A stretch of 9,590 nucleotides of DNA from an uncultured Bacteroidales bacterium (GTDB lineage Bacteria > Bacteroidota > Bacteroidia > Bacteroidales > UBA932). Positions 1-5,928 of this stretch are shown piece by piece. The notes beneath the pieces were generated by a model, which was not told where the DNA came from, ran no database searches, and saw only the letters and a program-made list of their open reading frames with translations. Made by a program: the position numbers and the translations under genes. The stretch is from the NCBI GenBank assembly GCA_946062035.1, contig CAMGTS010000034.1, forward strand, positions 1 to 9,590. The letters run 5' to 3'. Positions within the stretch are counted from its first letter, which is position 1. Every line of letters begins with the position of its first letter.

Positions 1-861
1 GTTCACCCTCATTTTATCAAGGCCGGCACGGGCGATGCCGATGCTTTCCATCTGGTCATTATAAATCGTGGCGGTCCCGTGTGGATTGATAAAACCCTTA
101 TTCTCAGGAAGTCTTCCTGTCATTTTATGAATGCGTCCTATTGCCCTGAAAAGCCCCTCCGCTGTACGGGATGGTCCGGAAATATGATTAGCGTCATTTG
201 TTATCGCTCCCGCAAGAACAACCTGAGGCTCGACAAAGCCCGTGACATTCTCACATTCAGGATTGTCCGAAAGTTTCAACACCAATGTCCCTATCGCCTC
301 ACCAAGATTGAGTCCGTCTCTTTCAATGTCGAATGGTCTGCACCTTTTAGAGGAGAGAGCCTTGAGACAACCGAATCCCGCGACAATAAAGCGGGACACC
401 TCATCGGCACCCACGACAATCGCTCTTTTATATAGTCCACAGTCCATCAATCTTTTAGCCACGATTATAGCCACTACGCCCGAAATACAGGCATTGGAAA
501 TCACAACCGGTCTGTTGGGATTATTGAAATGCTCTGTTACAATTTCCGCACTTTTCCAAAGCGGAGATTTTAAATCGCCCTTCGTAGTAGAAAAGACAAA
601 TATCGTATCAGAGCTTGAGATTTCACCTTCGGAAATCGATGAAATCGCTTTAGATACAGAAAATATCATCCGCTCCTCCAAAGTGCGTCCTGAAGTTTCT
701 CCGCAATCAATCCGGGAAAGCATAAAAGCCTCACTTTGAGATGGGATAAATCCTTCAACCCGCTTTATTCCGGATATTCCGGATTTGATATTGCTGATAT
801 TTTCGGCGGTAGTCTCTCCTAATGCGGAAAGGATATTGTCACCCTCGATGATTACAGCCAT
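1..861 (-). CDS. Beta-ketoacyl-ACP synthase (ketosynthase) of the aryl-polyene pathway, partial (C-terminus off the left edge)
   Basis: Condensing enzyme of the FabF/FabB thiolase-fold type that would extend the aryl starter with malonyl units on an acyl carrier protein in the cytoplasm. My translation of the reverse strand from the ATG at 861 is open for 287 codons to the window edge. The nucleophile is C125 in SNACISG, the first catalytic His is H261 in NPHGTAT, and FDIERDGLNLGEA lies at about 177-189. The second catalytic His (GHT motif) and the C-terminus lie outside the window, so whether this is a full KS or an altered one is only partly tested; C125 argues against a chain-length factor. 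The ATG overlaps the 3' end of the upstream thioesterase gene by 10 bp, which suggests translational coupling. The KS class is secure; the aryl-polyene assignment rests on its neighbours. Confidence 0.9.
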   Translation of the reverse strand, partial: MAVIIEGDNILSALGETTAENISNIKSGISGIKRVEGFIPSQSEAFMLSRIDCGETSGRTLEERMIFSVSKAISSISEGEISSSDTIFVFSTTKGDLKSPLWKSAEIVTEHFNNPNRPVVISNACISGVVAIIVAKRLMDCGLYKRAIVVGADEVSRFIVAGFGCLKALSSKRCRPFDIERDGLNLGEAIGTLVLKLSDNPECENVTGFVEPQVVLAGAITNDANHISGPSRTAEGLFRAIGRIHKMTGRLPENKGFINPHGTATIYNDQMESIGIARAGLDKMRVN

Positions 862-1331
862 TTTTCCTTCCACTTTTTATAAAAAACGGGATTCTCCAAC
901 ACCAGATTTTTCTGCAAGTCGGTAAAGACCTGTATTGTCTTGGCCGTAGCCACAATTATTTCCCTGCCGTCATCGCCCTTTGTAAAGATCTCATAATCAA
1001 AGCACACCTTCGATGAAATTGTCGGAACGTATGTAGCCCGTACAAACGCTTCCTCCTGATATCCAAGCATGCGCTTATAGTCCAACTCCACCCTCACGAC
1101 AGGTGCATAGTAGCCGTTGGCATAAATGTCACCAAGATATGTAAGCCCGTATTTGCGGCCGAATTCTTCTCTCGCAAGTTCCAGATACTCGACATAATTG
1201 CCATGCCAAACTATTCCCATTGAGTCCACTTCGTTGAACCTCACCTTTATAGGCATCACACTCTGCAACACTTTTTCACTTTGGATAGAACACCTATCGA
1301 AGATCGTACTATCACCCTTGATCTTTTTCAT
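852..1331 (-). CDS. 4HBT-type hotdog acyl-CoA/ACP thioesterase of the aryl-polyene operon
   Basis: Single hotdog-fold protein of 159 residues in the 4-hydroxybenzoyl-CoA thioesterase/YbgC family. After a leader of about 26 residues comes the family signature: VRFNEVDSMGIVWHGNYVE at 30-48, with D36 at the catalytic Asp position and H43 conserved, followed by E51 and AREEFGRKYG on the long helix. It is slightly longer than the usual 130-145 residues because of the N-terminal leader; M26 (MPIKVRF) is an alternative start, but the ATG at 1331 shares a base with the stop of the upstream gene (TGATG), which favours coupled translation from there. Such proteins occur in aryl-polyene and flexirubin clusters, where they may release or edit carrier-bound intermediates. 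That role is inferred, and the substrate cannot be read from the sequence. Confidence 0.88.
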   Translation of the reverse strand: MKKIKGDSTIFDRCSIQSEKVLQSVMPIKVRFNEVDSMGIVWHGNYVEYLELAREEFGRKYGLTYLGDIYANGYYAPVVRVELDYKRMLGYQEEAFVRATYVPTISSKVCFDYEIFTKGDDGREIIVATAKTIQVFTDLQKNLVLENPVFYKKWKEKWL

Positions 1332-1765
1332 CAGATTGCGATTTTAATCGTACAGGTCGCTATAAGGTTCATCATCGGGTCTTTGACAACCGCCGTAGCG
1401 AGCAGAACCCCCATGATTTCACTTTTAGGCGTTATAAGCGTAATCAGTTCGTCACCCGCCTTAGGGTGGTAGTAGACTTTCATATCCTTAACCTCTCCTA
1501 TCACACCTATTTTGATTTCATTCTCGTGTAGCCAATCGTAATACCCGATTCTTGTCGCACAACTTTGCGCAATATGCTCCATGATACCCGCAGTCTGAAA
1601 CCTTTCACCCTCCACAAACGGTGCGTCGTGCGGAATCCTGTAGTGGGTTTTCACGGCGGTAGTAGCCTCATCATATTGCAAAAGCTTGTCTACCAACACA
1701 AAAGGGGGACGTTGCGGCAAAAACTGAGTAACGTCCAATTTGGTTATATCTTCTACTGTTCTCAT
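1331..1765 (-). CDS. FabZ-like hotdog protein (putative 3-hydroxyacyl-ACP dehydratase of the aryl-polyene pathway)
   Basis: Small hotdog protein of 144 residues, the size of FabZ (about 145-150), expected to dehydrate the 3-hydroxyacyl-ACP made by the ketoreductase during polyene extension. FLPQRPPFVLVDKLL at 15-29 matches the FabZ FLPHRyPFLLVDrv block, and GIMEHIAQSCATRIGY at 60-75 matches the central helix carrying the catalytic acid (E63). The His of LPHR, catalytic in FabZ, is Gln here (Q18). I recall LPQRPPF as usual in Bacteroidota homologues, so this looks like a subfamily trait rather than damage. I chose the ATG at 1765; an in-frame TTG at 1774 would add three residues. The gene follows an 84-bp spacer after the acyltransferase and its stop overlaps the thioesterase ATG (TGATG). 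Confidence 0.83.
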   Translation of the reverse strand: MRTVEDITKLDVTQFLPQRPPFVLVDKLLQYDEATTAVKTHYRIPHDAPFVEGERFQTAGIMEHIAQSCATRIGYYDWLHENEIKIGVIGEVKDMKVYYHPKAGDELITLITPKSEIMGVLLATAVVKDPMMNLIATCTIKIAI

Positions 1766-1822
1766 CTTAATCAATTATCTATGTTTTCTGCGTTATTTTC
1801 CATTAAGCCATTTTGCATATCT

Positions 1823-1868
1823 GGATTCTGGCCCAGGATTCTGGCCCAGGATTTTGGCTCAGGATTCT
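1823..1868. repeat. 13-bp tandem repeat, about 3.5 units, over the acyltransferase stop codon
   Basis: Plus-strand unit GGATTCTGGCCCA occurs exactly at 1823-1835 and 1836-1848, with two changes at 1849-1861 (GGATTTTGGCTCA), and as a partial unit from 1862. It spans the last codons and TGA stop of the acyltransferase and most of the 84-bp spacer before the FabZ-like gene. The TGA arises from TCA in the third copy, where the other two copies read CCA (TGG on the coding strand). Nothing suggests a mobile element; it looks like a local minisatellite-type expansion. Confidence 0.85.
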
Positions 1869-2755
1869 CTCCAAAAATCATAAAAATTAAACCACTGCAA
1901 CGGATGCGTGCGAACTACCTTTTCAAGTACTGCGGCATAGGCTTTAGTATATGCGGCGGCACGGGCATCTCGTCCTCTGATTGTTTCGTCTATTTTTATC
2001 GGCTCTATAACAAGCTCATACTCAAAAGTCTTTTTACCTCTGAGCACAAACATAGCGACAACATCGCAGTCAAATTTATCAGCTATATAAAATATACCGC
2101 TCGGAAACTCGGCTTCGGCACCGAGAAACTTGCAGCTGTATACCCTTTTTCCAGAAACGAAACGATCTCCTGTCAATATCACCGCCCCGGAATTCGAGAG
2201 TTGCTCCGATATTTCAAAAATATGAGACATATCGTCCCTTATAGGAATCATTCCGATATTGTTCTCTCCCATATTGGATTCCCTATACTTCTGAAGCTGC
2301 TCGGTTTCTCCTCCAAATGCTATGACCTTCAATGATTTATTTAGCCTACCGCATATATACGATGAAATTTCACAATTGCCGAAATGCGCACTCAGGGCGA
2401 CAAGAGCTTTGGAAGTGTTGAAATAGCTGTCAAACAGCTCCTTATGCTCTCCTGACACATGAAATTTTTCTTTATGCCCCGCAAATACATAAAACCTGTC
2501 CACCAGGCACTTTCCGAAAATGACATGATTTCGGTATGTACCTATCAGAGAACGGAACACGCTCCATCCCTGGCGTTTACGCAAATAAGAATAAATCGCA
2601 CCCGCCCTTTTGGGAGCCGTTATCAGATAATAGCAGACGACAAAAGGGAGAAAACAATAGACTACACGCAGGTCAACATACCTGAGCACAAGCCCAAGCA
2701 TTCCCTGGCCGCGATTTCCACCGCCAGTCTTCCCTGTCCATTCTCTCGTAGCCAT
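1859..2755 (-). CDS. LpxL/HtrB-like lipid acyltransferase of the aryl-polyene/flexirubin operon
   Basis: Lysophospholipid/lipid A acyltransferase superfamily protein of 298 residues, close to the usual size of about 300. A basic N-terminus is followed by one hydrophobic stretch at about 27-46, probably a monotopic inner-membrane anchor. The catalytic HX4(D/E) motif is HFGNCE, with H124 and E129; GDRFVSGKR lies at 196-204 and FPSGIFYIAD at 217-226. The C-terminus ends in PLQWFNFYDFW, typical for this family in Bacteroidota. In aryl-polyene clusters such enzymes are thought to attach the finished aryl-polyenoyl chain to a glycerolipid-like acceptor, so the product ends up in the outer membrane. 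The start is the ATG at 2755, 25 bp after the ketoreductase gene. The TGA stop lies inside a 13-bp tandem repeat, and reading past it would add 21 codons (see findings). Confidence 0.87.
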   Translation of the reverse strand: MATREWTGKTGGGNRGQGMLGLVLRYVDLRVVYCFLPFVVCYYLITAPKRAGAIYSYLRKRQGWSVFRSLIGTYRNHVIFGKCLVDRFYVFAGHKEKFHVSGEHKELFDSYFNTSKALVALSAHFGNCEISSYICGRLNKSLKVIAFGGETEQLQKYRESNMGENNIGMIPIRDDMSHIFEISEQLSNSGAVILTGDRFVSGKRVYSCKFLGAEAEFPSGIFYIADKFDCDVVAMFVLRGKKTFEYELVIEPIKIDETIRGRDARAAAYTKAYAAVLEKVVRTHPLQWFNFYDFWRES

Positions 2756-2780
2756 ATCTCTGACCTTCAGTTAACTTCAA

Positions 2781-3509
2781 CTATGTATTCAGACCACCGT
2801 TGATTTCGATTACCTGGCCTGTGATATATGCAGCCTTATCCGAAACGAGGAACGCCACGAGATCCGCCACCTCCTGAGGTTTGCCGAAACGTCCCGCAGG
2901 AACAGTCTTCTTTAGTTCATCCTCATTAAGTTCCTTAGTCATATCTGTCTCCACAAAACCCGGAGCTACCGCATTGACCGTCACCTTTCTTTTTGCGACC
3001 TCAAGCGCAAGGGCTTTTGTCGCGGCTATTATACCGCCTTTTGCCGCAGAATAGTTGGTCTGTCCCTGCATGCCCCTTACGCCACTGAGCGATGCCATAT
3101 TGACAATACGACCCCACTTCTTTGCTGCCATCGGTGTTACAAGCATTTTCGTAACCCTATAGAAACCGTTGAGATGAATGTTAAGTACATCGTACCAGTC
3201 CGAATCCTCCATCCACATCATAAGGTTATCTTTTCTTACACCGGCATTGTTTACAAGCACAGCGATATAGTCTTCAGGATGCGACTTCATCCATCCTCCC
3301 AAAGCCGACTCTGTCTCTACGCTGTCAGCGACATTGAATTTCAGAGTTTCAGCCTTGCCTCCCTCAGCCTCAATCTCATTTTTTACAGCTGTCGCCGCAT
3401 CTTCTCTGTTTACATAATTTATAATTACCGGGTAGCCCATTTTCGCTATCTCCTTACACACAGCGGCACCGATGCCACGGGAGCCACCTGTCACTAATGC
3501 GTATTTCAT
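2781..3509 (-). CDS. 3-ketoacyl-ACP reductase (FabG-like SDR) of the aryl-polyene operon
   Basis: Classical short-chain dehydrogenase of 242 residues, as long as FabG (about 244). It would use NADPH to reduce the beta-keto group after each condensation. TGGSRGIG at 7-14 is the Rossmann dinucleotide loop, NNAG is at 87-90, the catalytic Ser is S140, Y153 and K157 lie in YSAAKGG, and PGFVETDM at 183-190 and GQVIEINGG at 231-239 close the fold. The fourth tetrad position, usually Asn in FabG (NL), is H112 in NIHLNG, with N114 two residues on. The gene sits between the lyase (30-bp gap) and the acyltransferase (25-bp gap) on the same strand. The class is certain; a pathway role rather than housekeeping fatty-acid synthesis is inferred from the operon. 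Confidence 0.92.
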   Translation of the reverse strand: MKYALVTGGSRGIGAAVCKEIAKMGYPVIINYVNREDAATAVKNEIEAEGGKAETLKFNVADSVETESALGGWMKSHPEDYIAVLVNNAGVRKDNLMMWMEDSDWYDVLNIHLNGFYRVTKMLVTPMAAKKWGRIVNMASLSGVRGMQGQTNYSAAKGGIIAATKALALEVAKRKVTVNAVAPGFVETDMTKELNEDELKKTVPAGRFGKPQEVADLVAFLVSDKAAYITGQVIEINGGLNT

Positions 3510-3539
3510 AACATTGATATTTTTCTTGATATGATTTTT

Positions 3540-5087
3540 CTAAAGCCTGTCAGCCTCCTTTGTTTTGATCAGCCTCTCAAGGTTTCTGATTTCCATATAC
3601 TTAGGTGTATCTTCAACAAACGCCGGAACAATCTCTCTTACAGCCTTATATAATTTGCGGCTCTTCGGAGACAGCTTCTTTTCAATTTTCAGATAATCAA
3701 CCGCTTGCACAATCGCCATAAGATGTATCGCCATTACCTGATGGCTATTTTCAATAACCTTTGACGCGATTTGCGCTGAATTTGTTCCCATACTCACAAC
3801 ATCCTGATTGTCATTATTATTAGGAATACTGTGCACGCACATCGGCATCGAAAGGGTCTGACACTCGGCGGTAGTGGATGTAGCTGTAAACTGTGAAGCC
3901 TGCAGACCGTAGTTAAGCCCTAATCTGCCCAAATTTACAAAAGGCGGAAGTATGCCGTTGATCCTGTCGTGGAACAGATAGTTCATCTGGCGTTCGCAAA
4001 GCATAGTGAGCTTAGTCACAGCTATTTTCAGTTTATCCATTTCATACGAGACATAATCTCCATGGAAATTTCCTCCGTGCAGAACGTTTTTGTTTTCGGG
4101 GTCAATTATAGGATTGTCGCAAGCTGAATTAAGCTCATTCATCAACACTTTTTCAGCATTATCCAATTCATCCCAAACCGGGCCGAGAACCTGCGGGACA
4201 CATCTCAATGAGTAGTATGACTGGACTTTCTTATTGAACACCTCCTCGGTATGAGCATGAAAAAGTTCATCCTCACGCTTTTGAAGACACTTGCTCCCCT
4301 TTGAAAATGAACGCATCGCCTTTGCTACTTCACTTTGTCCCACATGACGCTTCACGCCGTTGAGGACCTCAGACATAAAGTCATCATAGGACGAAGTAAT
4401 TTCATTTACCATTAGGGAAGTAGCAATGCTCCACCCCATCAGACGCTTGGCCTTCAACAGGTTGACAAGACCGATACCGGTCATCATCGATGTTCCGTTC
4501 GTTACGCTAAGCCCCTCTCGTATATGTATTTCAAACGGTTTCAATTTATTCGCTTTCAGCACATCCGAAGTCTTGCAGAGCTTGAAGTCCTCACCGTTGC
4601 CTTTATAAAAGCACTCCCCCTCACCTATCAGGCAGAGAGCGATATGTGCGAGCTGCACCAAATCACCGCTCGCGCCGACGCTTCCATGCTCTGGAATCAT
4701 AGGGTAAATCTCTCTGTTGATGAACTCCACCACGAGATTCACGAGATCAGGATGCACCCCCGAATGCGCCTGTAAAAATGTGCAGAGTCTCGCAAGAAGA
4801 GCCGCCCTTACATATATCAGCTCTACCGGCTTGCCTGCACCAGTGGAATGGCTTCGTATAATATTGTATTGCAATGCCTTAAGATCCGCATCATCGATTC
4901 TCCACTGTGCCATCGGTCCGAATCCGGTATTGATACCGTATATGACCTTATCTTTTTCAAAATCCTTGAGAAACTCGTAGCACTCCTCTATCTTTTTGAG
5001 AGTTTTAGGTGCGACTGAAATTTTCTCTTTACCAAAAACTATCGCCTCAACCTGTTTGACCGAAAGCGTATCCGTTAGCTGTATCAT
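3540..5087 (-). CDS. Aromatic amino-acid ammonia-lyase, probably tyrosine ammonia-lyase (aryl starter supply)
   Basis: MIO-dependent lyase of the HAL/PAL/TAL family, 515 residues, the normal bacterial length. The Ala-Ser-Gly that cyclises to the MIO cofactor is at 139-141 in GSVGASGDLVQLAH; the catalytic Tyr is Y50 in VIYGINTGFGPMAQ, and REGLSVTNGTS at 190-200 carries the active-site Asn (N197). HSIPNNNDNQDVVSMGTN near the C-terminus is also conserved. The substrate-selecting pair is Ser79-His80 in NIIRSHSTGAGKP, the pair seen in histidine lyases, but as I recall the sequence, the characterised Flavobacterium johnsoniae tyrosine lyase shares RSHS-G-GKP, FGPMAQ and NFHGDY. With a polyene operon around it and no hut genes, deamination of Tyr to 4-coumarate is the likelier reaction. 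Automatic pipelines will probably call it hutH. The start is the ATG at 5087, 11 bp after the preceding gene. Confidence 0.88.
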   Translation of the reverse strand: MIQLTDTLSVKQVEAIVFGKEKISVAPKTLKKIEECYEFLKDFEKDKVIYGINTGFGPMAQWRIDDADLKALQYNIIRSHSTGAGKPVELIYVRAALLARLCTFLQAHSGVHPDLVNLVVEFINREIYPMIPEHGSVGASGDLVQLAHIALCLIGEGECFYKGNGEDFKLCKTSDVLKANKLKPFEIHIREGLSVTNGTSMMTGIGLVNLLKAKRLMGWSIATSLMVNEITSSYDDFMSEVLNGVKRHVGQSEVAKAMRSFSKGSKCLQKREDELFHAHTEEVFNKKVQSYYSLRCVPQVLGPVWDELDNAEKVLMNELNSACDNPIIDPENKNVLHGGNFHGDYVSYEMDKLKIAVTKLTMLCERQMNYLFHDRINGILPPFVNLGRLGLNYGLQASQFTATSTTAECQTLSMPMCVHSIPNNNDNQDVVSMGTNSAQIASKVIENSHQVMAIHLMAIVQAVDYLKIEKKLSPKSRKLYKAVREIVPAFVEDTPKYMEIRNLERLIKTKEADRL

Positions 5088-5098
5088 CCTAAAATTAC

Positions 5099-5917
5099 CT
5101 ATAAATTCAGATCACCCATAAGCGCCTCCGCCTCGGCTATATGCTCTATTTTGCCGACATCCATGATCTTCAAATCCTTGAAGAACTTTCCGCTAATGGT
5201 GTAATCTTTGGAATAATTCAAATAAAAATCAATGACAGAGAATTTTTCTCCATGCTCCGAAGAATATCTTTCAAGCAAATCGAAAACTCTCGGTGAAATC
5301 ACGTGCACCCCGGCAAATGCAAAGGGATTTAACCCTCTATCCATCAGCTGTTCATGCGCATCCCGCCGTCCTGATAAAGACGCAAACTCTTCACGGGGAG
5401 ATTTTACTTCGCAGGTTTTGAGATTTTCCCAACCGGCAAGGACCATGTTTTCATCAAAAAGCAAACGCCTGTCGCTATATCTGCCGTTTACGACAACAGT
5501 AGCTATCTGCCTTGTATCAGATTCTTCCAATGCAGAGGCAAAACCATACAAAGCCCTGAGATTAAGGTTGGAAACTATATCCACATTATGGACAAGAAAA
5601 GGCTCGCCATCGCAAAGCAATTTTTTTGCATGGAGTATTCCTCCGCCTGTATCTCTCAATAAGTCAAACTCTTCTGAAAATACGATTTTAGGTTTTACCT
5701 CTCCGCATTTTTGAAGGTACTCCCCGACGAACTCTTCGACAAGAGTACCGAAATGGTGCACATTAATCACTATATCAGTAAAACCCTGATGTACAAGATT
5801 ATCGAGTGTTATTTCGAGAAGCGTCCTACCGCCTATTTTCACCAAAGCCTTGGGTCTGTCGTTTGTAAGCGGTCTCAACCTCGTCCCCAAACCTGCCGCA
5901 AAAACCAACGCCTTCAT
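5099..5917 (-). CDS. Sugar-1-phosphate nucleotidyltransferase, MurU-like (N-acetylmuramate-1-phosphate uridylyltransferase)
   Basis: NTP-transferase of 272 residues with the nucleotide-binding signature GLGTRLRPLT at 9-18 and the Lys of RPKALV (K23); DTGGGI follows at about 90, NVDIVSN holds the metal-binding Asp, and FAGVHVISP, SVIDFYL and DVGKIE complete the family pattern. MurU enzymes turn MurNAc-alpha-1-phosphate plus UTP into UDP-MurNAc, bypassing de novo synthesis. The length is somewhat above the roughly 225 residues of Pseudomonas MurU, the extra being a central insertion at about 160-195. The neighbour immediately upstream is an AmgK-like anomeric kinase, the partner expected for this reaction, so the pair supports the assignment; another sugar-1-phosphate remains possible. 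I start at the ATG at 5917, 11 bp after the kinase stop; an in-frame GTG at 5920 would add one residue. Confidence 0.84.
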   Translation of the reverse strand: MKALVFAAGLGTRLRPLTNDRPKALVKIGGRTLLEITLDNLVHQGFTDIVINVHHFGTLVEEFVGEYLQKCGEVKPKIVFSEEFDLLRDTGGGILHAKKLLCDGEPFLVHNVDIVSNLNLRALYGFASALEESDTRQIATVVVNGRYSDRRLLFDENMVLAGWENLKTCEVKSPREEFASLSGRRDAHEQLMDRGLNPFAFAGVHVISPRVFDLLERYSSEHGEKFSVIDFYLNYSKDYTISGKFFKDLKIMDVGKIEHIAEAEALMGDLNL

Positions 5918-5928
5918 CACTTCCGCAT

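Noticed and set aside
242..739. Plus-strand open frame of 165 codons at the left end
   Set aside because: It covers the minus-strand ketosynthase, whose active-site Cys and His motifs are plain in the other strand.
1829..1848. Hairpin or terminator in the CTGGCCCAG part of the tandem repeat
   Set aside because: The stems are only near-palindromes of 4 bp arms with no following T-run, and downstream operon genes start soon after.
1565..2335. Long plus-strand open frame of 256 codons
   Set aside because: It lies antisense to the acyltransferase and FabZ-like genes, which have clear family motifs; its translation is low-complexity and Phe/Tyr/Ser-rich with no recognisable domain.
3540..5087. 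Histidine ammonia-lyase of a histidine-degradation operon
   Set aside because: No hutU, hutI, hutG or related gene is nearby, and the motifs agree with the F. johnsoniae tyrosine lyase as I recall it.
5232..5714. Plus-strand open frame of 160 codons
   Set aside because: Shadow of the MurU-like gene on the opposite strand; Ser-rich with no domain.
5918..5928. Three-codon mini-ORF (ATG CGG AAG TGA) between the kinase and the MurU-like gene, its TGA overlapping the ATG at 5917
   Set aside because: Too short to be informative and probably chance in an 11-bp gap.
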